From Marinibium conchae (GTDB lineage Bacteria; Pseudomonadota; Gammaproteobacteria; Enterobacterales; Alteromonadaceae), in contig NZ_JADNRN010000003.1 in NCBI RefSeq assembly GCF_015595035.1, forward strand, positions 310,001 to 374,000: a DNA stretch of 64,000 bases. The letters run 5' to 3'. Shown here piece by piece: positions 36,172-46,077 of the stretch (its first letter is position 1; the number at the start of each line of letters is the position of its first letter). A program made the translations under genes and the position numbers. Below the pieces are notes generated by a model, which made no database searches, was not told the origin of the DNA, and was given only the letters and a program-made list of their open reading frames with translations.

Positions 36172-37856
36172 ATGATATGCGACCTGTGGACTGGTCGCGC
36201 TTCTCAAGCGTGACTCTTGGTTTGTCGCTTTTAATTAGTAGCGCTGCCGTTCCAATAATGATTTTTGGCTTTGATAATGAGGCTCAAGTAGCAGAGCTTC
36301 TGAGCTATTCATTTGATCATGCAACGTGTCTTGCTTTTTATTCAAATTGCGACAAGTTTGCTTTTTCGTTTTCGACGATAACCAAAGTTACATTTTATAT
36401 TCCAATTATGGCTTTGGCGTTCAGCTTGTTCATAAGCATCTTCGTTGTTAAAAGTTATAAACCGCTACCTCAATACCGCCACATAGCCGGTCCTCTTGTG
36501 TTGAGAGGACGGAAGGCATTTGCACATGCTAAGAAATGGCGAAAAAAAGAAGCAGGAATGAGTGGTATAAGGTTACACCCTAAAATAACCATATCAGCAC
36601 TCAGGGAGCTGGGGAATATATTCATATTCGGACAGCAAGGCGCCGGAAAATCAACGATTATCAAGTTCATGCTAGAGCAACTGCTAAAGCGCAATGATTC
36701 GTTATTTATATACGATGAAAAACTTGAATATACAGAGCAATTTTTCACAGGAAATGAAGTACTCATTAGTCCTGGCGACAAACGCAGCTCTTATTGGGAT
36801 ATTTCGAAAGATGTAACTGATGAAGCATCTGCGAAAGCGGTTGCAAGCGTTATGATTCAAGGCGCAACACAAGACAGGTTTTGGACGGATGCCGCACAAG
36901 TGGTGCTAACTGGCGTACTAATCAGTTTAATGAAGGAGGAAAAAAGGTGGAACTGGCACGACCTGAGTAATCTTGTATTCAGCGACGCACATTCACTTCA
37001 TGAGCGTTTTAAAATGCATTACAAAGAAGGTGCAAATCTTGTCGAGCCAGATAGCAAGACCACGCTGTCCATTCTAACCACTTTAGCTATTCAATTAAGT
37101 TGGCTTCCTGCCCTTGCGTTTCACTGGAAGTCTTGTACCAATGGGTTCAGCTTGGAAGATTGGCAAAATGTGAAACATTCGAAGCGGTTGATAGTGGCTG
37201 GAAACCCAATGTCTTATGAAATGAGTTCAGCTATTTGTGCAGCATTGTTGTCTTTACTCACTAACAAGATAATAGCATCGCCCGACTCTACCACTGAAAG
37301 GTTTTGGTTTGTTCTCGATGAACTAGGCAATATGCCAAAAACAGAGTCCCTCAAGAAGCTACTGAGCCTTGGAAGATCAAAGGGAGTGAGAACAATTGCC
37401 GGGACCCAAGCGATTTCTCAACTTCGATCACTTTATGGAATAGATGATGCGGAAACAATATCAAGCCTTTTTAGTAGCGTCTTTACACTAAGAACAGGCC
37501 CAATTGGTGACTCTACGAAAGTCGCAACTGAAACAATGGGTACTAAGAAAGTTGAGTATCGCGTTAAGTCATTTGATAGCTCAGGAAAGGAGTCACATAG
37601 CTTTCAACAAACTGACATGCCAGTTGTTAGTTCAGAAGAAATTGTGCATTTACCTCGCTCTAACCAGAAAGTGTCAGGATACTTGCTGATTAACGGGTTT
37701 GAAGCCGTGTACAGACTGGATTGGCCAATTCTAAAGCGTCGTAAGATCGCAGAATCGTTTATCCCTGCCGAGAATAGCCTCGATTTTTCTAAAGAAGCTC
37801 CGATTGCCAAACCGCAATCAAAAAATCGCTTTAGACGAGGGAGAGATGAGTCATGA
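36168..37856 (+). CDS. Type IV coupling protein (TrwB/TraD-like)
   Basis: A 562-residue inner-membrane ATPase that links the relaxosome to a secretion channel. Two transmembrane helices lie at ~15-35 and ~70-92. The Walker A motif is FGQQGAGKST at ~155-164, the Walker B is FVLDELGNM, and the conserved GRSKGVRTIAGTQ follows. It overlaps the relaxase gene by 4 bases (ATGA). No type IV secretion genes are in the element, so it should dock to a helper's channel. Confidence 0.88.
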   Translation: MNDMRPVDWSRFSSVTLGLSLLISSAAVPIMIFGFDNEAQVAELLSYSFDHATCLAFYSNCDKFAFSFSTITKVTFYIPIMALAFSLFISIFVVKSYKPLPQYRHIAGPLVLRGRKAFAHAKKWRKKEAGMSGIRLHPKITISALRELGNIFIFGQQGAGKSTIIKFMLEQLLKRNDSLFIYDEKLEYTEQFFTGNEVLISPGDKRSSYWDISKDVTDEASAKAVASVMIQGATQDRFWTDAAQVVLTGVLISLMKEEKRWNWHDLSNLVFSDAHSLHERFKMHYKEGANLVEPDSKTTLSILTTLAIQLSWLPALAFHWKSCTNGFSLEDWQNVKHSKRLIVAGNPMSYEMSSAICAALLSLLTNKIIASPDSTTERFWFVLDELGNMPKTESLKKLLSLGRSKGVRTIAGTQAISQLRSLYGIDDAETISSLFSSVFTLRTGPIGDSTKVATETMGTKKVEYRVKSFDSSGKESHSFQQTDMPVVSSEEIVHLPRSNQKVSGYLLINGFEAVYRLDWPILKRRKIAESFIPAENSLDFSKEAPIAKPQSKNRFRRGRDES

Positions 37857-40426
37857 TGACGATTGCAGGAATAAAAAACATTGGCTACTACCAAGATCTG
37901 GCAACTGAGGACTACTACGTTAAAGGCGGAGAACCCCCGGGAATATGGGCTGGTATTGGTGCGACGGAACTCAAACTCCAAGGTATTATTGAAGATAAAG
38001 ATTTTGCGAATGTTATGCAGGGCTATTCACCTGATAAAAAAACGGCACTTTGTCAGGCACCTGGAGCAAATCATCGCCCCGGTTGGGATCTGACTTTTAA
38101 TGCCCCTAAAAGTGTCTCAGTGCTGTGGGCACGTGCTGACGAACGAACTAGAGTCATGTTGCAAGAAGCTCAAAAGAAAGCTGTTCTAACAGCATTGAGG
38201 TTAATTGAAGACAATGCCGCATTTACTAGAAGAGGTTCGGCAGGTAGTAAATTTGAGGCTGTTGAAGGTTTAGTAGCCGGGCTTTTTGAGCATTCCACAA
38301 GTCGTGCTCAAGATCCACATCTCCACACGCATATGGTCATAGCAAACACAGCACCAAGAGCCGACGGAACTTGGGGAACAATCGAATCCCGCAGCATTAT
38401 GTTGTGGCAAAAAGCAGCTAGCTCGGTTTACAGAGCCTCATTGGCTGAAAGTATAAGAGCCTTAGGTTATCAGATCGCAAAAGACAAAGAAGCGTTTTAC
38501 GTCGTTGGTGTACCAGAAGCCAAATGTAAGCAACTTTCAAAGCGCTCCGAGCTGATCAAAACTGAGTTGGCGAAACACTCTAAGTCCAATTGCAGATCTA
38601 AATCAGCAGATATTATTGCGCTCAATACCCGTGAGCGAAAATCTGTGATCGACAGGTCTTCATTGTTTTCGAGTTGGGCCCTCGAAATGGACGAAATGGG
38701 GTTCGACGAAAATGCTCTTAATCGTATTTACTCAGCTGAACATGACTTTTCACCAAACGAGATAGATATCCCCATCTTAGACGAAGAGACTGTAAAGGAT
38801 CTTTTGACAGAACGCATGTCTACTTTTCGTGCGCAGGACGCATACGAATTGGCGTCAAAGCTTGCTATAGAAAATAGAGGGTCTGCGCATTGTGCAGTAG
38901 CAGTTGCTAGCCGAGTATTGGAGACGGATCACTCTATATTTTTATGTAGAGATTGGAAAAACAATGCGTTGTATACCACGATAGAAGTAATTGAAACTGA
39001 ACGTTCAATGAAGAGATTGGCTATTGAGCTTTGTTCGAATAGTTTCAATGATATGCCGCCGGCAGCTATTGATTTCGCAATTTCTAATATGTCGATTGAA
39101 TTATCAGCAGAACAGCTGGAATCTGTGTTTGCAGCCTGTAGCAATAGCCAACTTTCGATAATCCAAGGCTCAGCTGGAGCAGGAAAATCAGTGTCAATGC
39201 GATGTGTAGCCAAGGCGTACAAAAGTACGGGAAGTAATGTCATGGGAGCAACCATTGCCCGTGCTGCCGCAAATAATTTACAAAGCGAAGCAAAAATTCA
39301 AACCCATACAATTGCTCGTCTACTGCATGCTTTAGATTCCAAAACAAAACCTCTCAACAAAGGTGATGTGCTTATAGTAGATGAAGCAGGACAGGTGGGA
39401 ACTAAGTACTTAGAGAAAATCTTATCTCATGCCGCTGAGATTGGCTTTAAGGTAGTACTGGTCGGCGAGGATAAACAGCTAGATGCTATAGAGCACGGTG
39501 GGGTTTTACGCTACTTATCGCAACCAGAAATAGTCGGTACCACCCGTGTTGAGACAATACGACGACAAACGAATAGCTGGGATCGGCAAGCCGTGGCTGA
39601 CTTTCGAGATGGGTATGCTAGCCAAGCTCTCACTCAATACGCTAAACGACTTCAACTCAACTTTTCAAATGATGAAGATTCGACTAAACAGAGCTTAATT
39701 TCTGCTTGGCAAACTTACCGAATGCATAACCCCGATAAAAAATCGATGGTGATCGCGCAAAGCTGGAATGATGTTCTTCAATTGAATAGAAGTATGCGGC
39801 ACGAATTACAAAATGAAGGAGTTGTTGGGCACGAAAATATCGAAGTAAAAGGCGTTGTAAGCGATCGTGAGATAGAATTTCAAGTGTCAGTTGGTGAGCG
39901 CATCAGGTTCACCAAAAATGACTACAAACGCAATTACACTAATGGAGATTTTGGAACGGTAACTAAGGTGCAGCAGATGGATGATGGTGACGTTTGGATA
40001 AGAATTAACATGGACACAGGAAGACAAACTCAATTCATGCTTTCAGACTACTGTAATGATGATGGCCGTACCTATTTAACCCAAGCTTATGCCCAAACTG
40101 TTTATAGCTCACAAGGTTTAACTATCGATGGTGACGTATTCATCTATTACACTAAATACATGGATCGTGCTCACAGCTATGTCGCTTGCTCACGTCACAA
40201 AGACAAAGCGCACATTTTTGCTAACGCTGAGGAGTTAAAGGATTTAATTCCATCAGACTTTGAGCATGCGCCTGTTGAGATCGGACTGCGTGAAGCATTA
40301 GCAGCACAGATGTCACGGGATAGTAGACCCAAGCTTGCGATTGAATATTTAGAGCAACGGCAAGCTAATGAGCTTAGCGAAAGTAAGGAAAAGGTAATAG
40401 CTAAGACAGAGTTAGAAATTTTTTAA
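37853..40426 (+). CDS. MobF-family relaxase/helicase (TrwC/TraI-like)
   Basis: An 857-residue protein that nicks oriT and unwinds the strand. The N-terminal relaxase has the paired tyrosines (GYYQDLATEDYYVKGG) and the metal-binding HxHxH triad in DPHLHTHMVIAN. The helicase half carries Walker A GSAGAGKS, VDEAGQVG and the late motif TQAYAQTVYSSQG. It is slightly shorter than TrwC and about half of F TraI. The start codon sits at the GATGATG overlap with the coupling protein gene. Confidence 0.92.
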   Translation: MMTIAGIKNIGYYQDLATEDYYVKGGEPPGIWAGIGATELKLQGIIEDKDFANVMQGYSPDKKTALCQAPGANHRPGWDLTFNAPKSVSVLWARADERTRVMLQEAQKKAVLTALRLIEDNAAFTRRGSAGSKFEAVEGLVAGLFEHSTSRAQDPHLHTHMVIANTAPRADGTWGTIESRSIMLWQKAASSVYRASLAESIRALGYQIAKDKEAFYVVGVPEAKCKQLSKRSELIKTELAKHSKSNCRSKSADIIALNTRERKSVIDRSSLFSSWALEMDEMGFDENALNRIYSAEHDFSPNEIDIPILDEETVKDLLTERMSTFRAQDAYELASKLAIENRGSAHCAVAVASRVLETDHSIFLCRDWKNNALYTTIEVIETERSMKRLAIELCSNSFNDMPPAAIDFAISNMSIELSAEQLESVFAACSNSQLSIIQGSAGAGKSVSMRCVAKAYKSTGSNVMGATIARAAANNLQSEAKIQTHTIARLLHALDSKTKPLNKGDVLIVDEAGQVGTKYLEKILSHAAEIGFKVVLVGEDKQLDAIEHGGVLRYLSQPEIVGTTRVETIRRQTNSWDRQAVADFRDGYASQALTQYAKRLQLNFSNDEDSTKQSLISAWQTYRMHNPDKKSMVIAQSWNDVLQLNRSMRHELQNEGVVGHENIEVKGVVSDREIEFQVSVGERIRFTKNDYKRNYTNGDFGTVTKVQQMDDGDVWIRINMDTGRQTQFMLSDYCNDDGRTYLTQAYAQTVYSSQGLTIDGDVFIYYTKYMDRAHSYVACSRHKDKAHIFANAEELKDLIPSDFEHAPVEIGLREALAAQMSRDSRPKLAIEYLEQRQANELSESKEKVIAKTELEIF

Positions 40427-40506
40427 TACATTACTACCTTTTCACAGAGTTAATTAAGTTAGAGCTTTCGCTTGCTAGTTCCGCAATTTTCTCATACCTT
40501 GTTTTT

Positions 40507-40523
40507 ATTCACAGTGTGAGAAT
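40507..40523. promoter_or_regulatory. Imperfect palindrome before the hsd operon
   Basis: A 17-base near-palindrome (ATTC.CA...TG.GAAT) lies 5 bases ahead of the HTH gene that opens the hsd operon. It could be the binding site of that HTH protein. Confidence 0.25.
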
Positions 40524-40528
40524 ATCCT

Positions 40529-40714
40529 ATGAATGATGAAATTATGACAATTCAAGAAGTTGCAACTTATCTTAAATTAAATGATAAAACAGCATACAGA
40601 TTGGCGAGCGAAGGCAAACTTCCTGGGTTTAAAGTCGGCGGAAGTTGGCGCTTTCGGCGAGGAGATATCCTCCAGTGGATTGAAGATAAAAAGAATAAAG
40701 GTATGGATGCATGA
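40529..40714 (+). CDS. HTH excisionase-family protein leading the hsd operon
   Basis: A 61-residue MerR/excisionase-type helix-turn-helix protein (TIQEVATYLKLNDKTAYRLA; FKVGGSWRFRRGDILQWIE). It overlaps hsdR by 4 bases (ATGA). Such small proteins often sit at the head of type I restriction operons and may time their expression. No clear Shine-Dalgarno is seen before ATG 40529, so translation may be weak or start at ATG 40544. Confidence 0.75.
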   Translation: MNDEIMTIQEVATYLKLNDKTAYRLASEGKLPGFKVGGSWRFRRGDILQWIEDKKNKGMDA

Positions 40715-43700
40715 CTAAAGAACAACAAATAGAAAATTCTTTGATAGCGAAGCTCACAGACCTTAAATATACCTATCGCGAAGATATACGCGACAAGGCC
40801 AGTCTTGAACAGAATTTTCGCGAAAAATTTGAAGCCCTTAACCACGTAAAGCTGACCGATTCTGAATTTGCTCGCCTGCGCGATGAAATCGTCAATTCAG
40901 ATGTCTTTGCCGCAGCTAAAACTTTACGTGAGCGTAATACCTTCCAACGTGAAGATGGCACCCCATTGCAATACACTTTAGTTAATATCAAAGACTGGTG
41001 CAAAAACGAATTTGAAGTCATCAATCAATTACGGATTAATACCGACAACAGCCACCATCGTTACGACGTTATTCTATTGATAAACGGCGTTCCTGTGGTT
41101 CAGATAGAACTGAAAACGCTTGGCCTCACACCACGCCGTGCGATGGAGCAAATTGTCGAATATAAGAATGACGTAGGTAATGGTTACGTCAATACGTTGC
41201 TCTGTTTTATGCAGCTCTTCATTGTCAGCAACCGCGATAACACTCTCTATTTTGCTAACAACCACAATCAGCATTTTAGCTTTAATGCCGATGAGCGTTT
41301 TTTGCCCATTTATCAGCTAGCCAAAGAAGATAATACCAAAATCACCCATCTCGACGATTTTGCCGATAACTTTTTAACAAAATGTACCTTAGGACAAATG
41401 ATCAGCCGTTATATGGTACTGGTAGCCAGCGAGCAGAAGCTCATGATTATGCGCCCGTACCAAATCTATGCGGTAAAGGCGATTGTTGATTGTATTCATC
41501 AAAATCGCGGCAATGGTTATATCTGGCACACAACAGGAAGCGGTAAAACGCTCACATCTTTCAAGGCTTCCACTTTATTGAAAGACAACCCTGACATTGA
41601 TAAATGCCTGTTTGTGGTAGATCGTAAAGACCTTGATCGTCAAACTCGTCAGGAATTCAATAAGTTTCAAGAAGGCTGTGTAGAAGAAAACACTAATACC
41701 GAAGCCTTGGTTCGACGAATGTTGTCGGACGATTACGCCGATAAAGTCATCGTTACCACCATACAAAAGCTTGGCCTAGCGCTAGACGAAAACAGCAAGC
41801 GTAACCAACAACACAAACAGAAAGGCAAACAGACTTACAAAGAGCGCCTTGAACCGCTTCGTAATCAAAGAATTGTCTTTATTTTTGATGAATGTCACCG
41901 TTCTCAGTTCGGCGATAACCATCAGGCCATTAAAGCTTTCTTTCCTAAAGCGCAATTGTTCGGCTTCACGGGCACGCCAATCTTTGAAGATAACGCCACT
42001 TACAAGAAAATTGACGGGACAATAGGTTCATACAAAACCACCGTAGATATTTTCCAAAAGCAGTTACACGCCTATACCATCACTAACGCCATTGACGATC
42101 GCAACGTACTGCGCTTCCATATCGACTATTTCGGTGAGAAGCCGAAAGACGATACGAGCGATAAAAAGAAAAAGTCAAAACCAAAGCTACCATCGCCTGA
42201 AGCCGTTGTTGGCGAAATACTTAAAAAACATGATTCTGCCACTAACCAAAGGCGATTTAACGCTATATTGGCTACAGCCTCTATCAACAACGCAATTGAA
42301 TATTATCAGCTATTCAAACAGGCTCAGGCGGAAAAACTGGCAGAAGATGATAGCTATACACCTTTGAATATCGCCTGCGTATTCTCGCCTCCTGCGGAGG
42401 GTAATAAAGATGTACAGCAGATACAGGAAGATTTGCCGCAAGAAAAGGAAGACAACCAGCAAGCGCCTGATGAGAAAAAGGCAGCGCTAAAAACCGTTAT
42501 TACTGATTACAACAAGCAATATGGTACAAACCACACTATAAGTGAATTCGATCTATATTATCAGGATGTACAACAACGCATTAAAGATCAAAAGTACACC
42601 AACAAAGACTACCCACATAAAAACAAAATCGATATTGTTATTGTGGTCGATATGTTGTTAACGGGTTTTGATTCTAAATACCTCAACACACTGTATGTAG
42701 ATAAAAATCTGAAATATCACGGCTTGATACAAGCCTTCTCTCGCACTAACCGCGTCCTAAACGATACCAAGCCGTACGGCAATATCTTGGATTTTCGCTA
42801 TCAGGAAGATGCCGTGAATACTGCAATAGGTCGTTTCTCAGGAGAAGATAGAACGCGTTCTAAAGAGATATGGTTAGTGGATCCCGCTCCTCAAGTAATT
42901 GACAAGTACAAAGAAGCGGTTAGTTTAATGACGGATTTTATGTCGCAACAAAAGGATCAAGGTGACGTAAATACTATTTGTGAACCGAAGGAGGTCTACA
43001 ATTTAAAAGGTGATGCAGCACGCATAGAATTTATGAATAAATTTAAAGAAGTTCAAAGGCTTAAAACTCAATTAGACCAGTATACTGACCTAAATGATGA
43101 GCAGCGCGCAACTATAAATTCATTAATTCCTGAAGAGAGTTTGAGGTCATTAAGAGGAGCATATTTAGATACCGCGCAACGCCTCAAGGCTCAACAAGCA
43201 AAAGGTAGTGATGACCCTGATGACCCAGTGCAACAGTTAGAATTTGAATTAGTGCTGTTTGCTTCTGCCGTGATTGATTATGACTACATCATGGGCTTAA
43301 TCGCTAAATCTACGGATGACGATAAACCAAGCAAGCACAAAATGAGTCGCCAACAACTGATCGACTTGATTAGCTCTAGCGCGAACCTGATGGATGAACG
43401 TGACGATATTGTCGACTACATCAACAGCCTTCCGACCGACCAAAGCTTGAATGAAAAAGCTATTCGCGAAGGGTATCAAAAGTTCAAATCCGAAAAATCC
43501 GCCCAAGAACTCGCCACCATTGCAGGTAGGCACAATATTGCGCATGAAGCTTTGCAAACGTTCATAGATAACATTCTGGATCGAATGATATTCGATGGTG
43601 AAAAACTCAGCGAATTACTGGAACCATTAGATTTGGGCTGGAAAGCGCGTACACAGGCAGAGTTGGCGTTAATGGAAGAATTAGTGCCATTACTCAATAA

Positions 43701-43746
43701 ACTCGCACAAGGGCGTGAGATTTCAGGGTTGGCAGCGTATGAGTAA
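40711..43746 (+). CDS. hsdR: Type I restriction endonuclease subunit R
   Basis: A 1011-residue motor and nuclease subunit. The N-terminal PD-(D/E)xK nuclease is seen as YDVILLINGVPVVQIELK. The helicase motor has Walker A HTTGSGKT, the DECH box (FDECHRSQFG) and GFTGTP. It also contains MLLTGFDSKYLNTLYVDK and an FSRTNR motif, all expected. AAGG lies 9 bases before ATG. It overlaps hsdS by 8 bases. With HsdM and HsdS it would cut unmethylated foreign DNA. Confidence 0.95.
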   Translation: MTKEQQIENSLIAKLTDLKYTYREDIRDKASLEQNFREKFEALNHVKLTDSEFARLRDEIVNSDVFAAAKTLRERNTFQREDGTPLQYTLVNIKDWCKNEFEVINQLRINTDNSHHRYDVILLINGVPVVQIELKTLGLTPRRAMEQIVEYKNDVGNGYVNTLLCFMQLFIVSNRDNTLYFANNHNQHFSFNADERFLPIYQLAKEDNTKITHLDDFADNFLTKCTLGQMISRYMVLVASEQKLMIMRPYQIYAVKAIVDCIHQNRGNGYIWHTTGSGKTLTSFKASTLLKDNPDIDKCLFVVDRKDLDRQTRQEFNKFQEGCVEENTNTEALVRRMLSDDYADKVIVTTIQKLGLALDENSKRNQQHKQKGKQTYKERLEPLRNQRIVFIFDECHRSQFGDNHQAIKAFFPKAQLFGFTGTPIFEDNATYKKIDGTIGSYKTTVDIFQKQLHAYTITNAIDDRNVLRFHIDYFGEKPKDDTSDKKKKSKPKLPSPEAVVGEILKKHDSATNQRRFNAILATASINNAIEYYQLFKQAQAEKLAEDDSYTPLNIACVFSPPAEGNKDVQQIQEDLPQEKEDNQQAPDEKKAALKTVITDYNKQYGTNHTISEFDLYYQDVQQRIKDQKYTNKDYPHKNKIDIVIVVDMLLTGFDSKYLNTLYVDKNLKYHGLIQAFSRTNRVLNDTKPYGNILDFRYQEDAVNTAIGRFSGEDRTRSKEIWLVDPAPQVIDKYKEAVSLMTDFMSQQKDQGDVNTICEPKEVYNLKGDAARIEFMNKFKEVQRLKTQLDQYTDLNDEQRATINSLIPEESLRSLRGAYLDTAQRLKAQQAKGSDDPDDPVQQLEFELVLFASAVIDYDYIMGLIAKSTDDDKPSKHKMSRQQLIDLISSSANLMDERDDIVDYINSLPTDQSLNEKAIREGYQKFKSEKSAQELATIAGRHNIAHEALQTFIDNILDRMIFDGEKLSELLEPLDLGWKARTQAELALMEELVPLLNKLAQGREISGLAAYE

Positions 43747-45007
43747 GAAAATGAAAAAAGGATTAGTTCCAGAGCTGCGTTTCCCTGAATTTCGGGATTC
43801 AGGAGAATGGAAGCTATCCCCCCTTAAAAAGCTAGCAACAAGCTGCACAGAAAAGAACCGTGATGGCAATATCGTTAGGGTTCTTACAAATTCAGCCGAG
43901 CATGGCATCGTCGATCAACGTGACTATTTTGATAAGGATATAGCTGTTCAAGGAAATCTGGAGGGTTACTTTATTGTCAAAAAAGGCGACTTTGTTTACA
44001 ACCCAAGAATATCTTCGATGGCGCCTGTAGGGCCGATATCAAAAAATAATATTGCAACAGGGGTTATGTCGCCTCTCTACACTGTTTTTCGGTTCAATTT
44101 CGAGAATGTTGACTACTATGCGCATTTTTTCAAAACAACTGGTTGGCACCACTATATGCGGCAGGTTTCTAGTACTGGAGCAAGGCATGACAGAATGGCG
44201 ATATCCAAGAGTGATTTTATTGCCATGCCAATTCCAACCCCCCCAGTTCAAGAAGAACAAGAAAGAATCTCCGATTGTTTGTCTTCTCTCGATGAGCTAA
44301 TCGAAGCCCATATTCAAAAGCACGAAGCGCTTCAATCCTATAAAAAGGGCTTAATGCAAAATCTCTTTCCCGACGAGGGTGAAACCGTTCCCGCACTTCG
44401 CTTTCCTCAGTTTAATGATGACTTAAAAACTGTTAGTTTTTCTGAGTTGGGTAAAGTGATGATTGGTTTAACTCATAAACCAGAATATGTAAGTTTCGGA
44501 AAACCTTTCTTATCTTCAAAGAATATATCGAATGGATATATCGATTTTGAAAATATCAAATATATAAGTGAAGAAAAGTTTTCTAGTATGCCTGATAGCA
44601 CGAAACCAAAGGTTGGAGATATATTATTTACAAGGGTTGGTTCAAATTTGGGTAATCCAATAATTCTGGAAAAAGATAGAGAATTTGGAATATTTGTTAG
44701 TTTGGGTTTTTTGAGAGTGCGCAATGGTGTTTCCAACTACTATGTTAAACATTGGATGAACTCCGATATTTTTTGGAAGCAAGTAAATCAGAAGGTGGCA
44801 GGCGGTGCCAAGAATAATTTAAATACAACGTGGTTGAAAGAGTTTGAACTATCAATTCCATCGTTTTCGGAACAACAAAAAATAGCTGATTTCCTCTCTT
44901 CCGTTGATGACCTAATAAAAGCACAAACGCAAAAGATTGAAAAGTTGAAAGCCCATAAAAAAGGTTTAATGGCGAAACTTTTTCCCGCGGTAGGTGGCGT
45001 GCTATGA
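43739..45007 (+). CDS. hsdS: Type I restriction specificity subunit S
   Basis: A 422-residue DNA-recognition subunit with two target-recognition domains. Each half starts with the same motif (VPELRFPEF and VPALRFPQF) and ends with a conserved coiled-coil (LDELIEAHIQKHEALQSYKK; VDDLIKAQTQKIEKLKAHKK). ATG 43739 is chosen; a longer frame from 43715 lies inside hsdR. The end overlaps the anticodon-nuclease gene by 4 bases. The target sequence cannot be predicted. Confidence 0.92.
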   Translation: MSKKMKKGLVPELRFPEFRDSGEWKLSPLKKLATSCTEKNRDGNIVRVLTNSAEHGIVDQRDYFDKDIAVQGNLEGYFIVKKGDFVYNPRISSMAPVGPISKNNIATGVMSPLYTVFRFNFENVDYYAHFFKTTGWHHYMRQVSSTGARHDRMAISKSDFIAMPIPTPPVQEEQERISDCLSSLDELIEAHIQKHEALQSYKKGLMQNLFPDEGETVPALRFPQFNDDLKTVSFSELGKVMIGLTHKPEYVSFGKPFLSSKNISNGYIDFENIKYISEEKFSSMPDSTKPKVGDILFTRVGSNLGNPIILEKDREFGIFVSLGFLRVRNGVSNYYVKHWMNSDIFWKQVNQKVAGGAKNNLNTTWLKEFELSIPSFSEQQKIADFLSSVDDLIKAQTQKIEKLKAHKKGLMAKLFPAVGGVL

Positions 45008-46068
45008 ATTTAGATGTAATAGCGAGCCAGCTACTAGAAATAGATGAGAATATTATTCTCATCTATGCATTTAATGGGTCGGGTAAAACACAGTTATCTG
45101 TTGCGTATAAGAATGCGACTAAAGGCGCCAACGAGGGTCAACATGCTGGTGTTTATTACAATGCCTACAGCGAAGACCTATTTGTTTGGGAAAATGACGA
45201 GGAAAATGATGGAGCTGATATAAAGCTCAATATATTGCCAAGTAGTCTGAATCAGTTTCATAGCTTTCTTTACGAAGATGAACAGGCAATGATGGAAAAA
45301 TTGTCGCTTTATAACCCTAGATATCGCTTTCGCTTCAACTCCTATGATGATCTGGAAAAAGGCATTGATTCAGTTACATTTTATATTGAGGGTGAAGAAG
45401 ACACTTCGATTAAAATTTCTCGTGGTGAAGAACGTATTTTTGTATGGTGTTTTTATCTTGCCCTCTTAGAAATCGATGGTTGGGCGAATAAGCAGGACTC
45501 TCATATTTTCATTGATGATCCAGTTTCTAGCCTTGATGAGCACAATATTTTCACTACTGCTGACACTTTATTTCAGCAAATTGAAAGCCATTACCAGAAA
45601 AAGCGGATAATTATTACTACACACCATATTGGGTTGTTTTCGAACTTGGTGAATCGGCTGACTAAAGGCGAAAAAAGTGGGCGCTATAAAAATCTTACCT
45701 CAGTACAAATATTGAAAAGGTCAGGGGATGAAGTAACGCTTGAGCCTCTAAAACGTAATGTTTTTCTTTATCATTTGCACCTATTGCAAGTTTTGGATGA
45801 GGTTAGGAAAGATCAACTATATACCTACCATTTTGCATTATTAAGACAGCTTTTAGAGAACGTTGCATCCTTCTTGGGAACAGGAAGAACCGGACACACA
45901 CTGAGCAAAATTGGTGTTGATAATGTCGATGATGTAGTAAACGTAATAAATACTCATTCCCACAAAAACGTTTACTACAACCAAACAGAACTGATGAATG
46001 AGGCGGAAGAGCGATACTTCAATGAAGTCTTTGAGAAGCTCATCAGGAAGTACGAATTTTTATTTTAG
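45004..46068 (+). CDS. prrC: PrrC-like anticodon nuclease
   Basis: A 354-residue protein. The N-terminal ABC-type ATPase has Walker A FNGSGKT, the signature ISRGEERIFVW and Walker B HIFIDDPVSSLDE. The C-terminus keeps the PrrC nuclease triad spacing: Arg281-x3-Glu285 and His318/His320, against Arg320, Glu324 and His356 in E. coli PrrC. PrrC stays silent while bound to the type I enzyme and cuts tRNA-Lys when a phage inhibits restriction. Its position between hsdS and hsdM, overlapping hsdS by 4 bases, fits that role. The tRNA target is not proven. Confidence 0.8.
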   Translation: MNLDVIASQLLEIDENIILIYAFNGSGKTQLSVAYKNATKGANEGQHAGVYYNAYSEDLFVWENDEENDGADIKLNILPSSLNQFHSFLYEDEQAMMEKLSLYNPRYRFRFNSYDDLEKGIDSVTFYIEGEEDTSIKISRGEERIFVWCFYLALLEIDGWANKQDSHIFIDDPVSSLDEHNIFTTADTLFQQIESHYQKKRIIITTHHIGLFSNLVNRLTKGEKSGRYKNLTSVQILKRSGDEVTLEPLKRNVFLYHLHLLQVLDEVRKDQLYTYHFALLRQLLENVASFLGTGRTGHTLSKIGVDNVDDVVNVINTHSHKNVYYNQTELMNEAEERYFNEVFEKLIRKYEFLF

Positions 46069-46077
46069 GTGAGAGAT

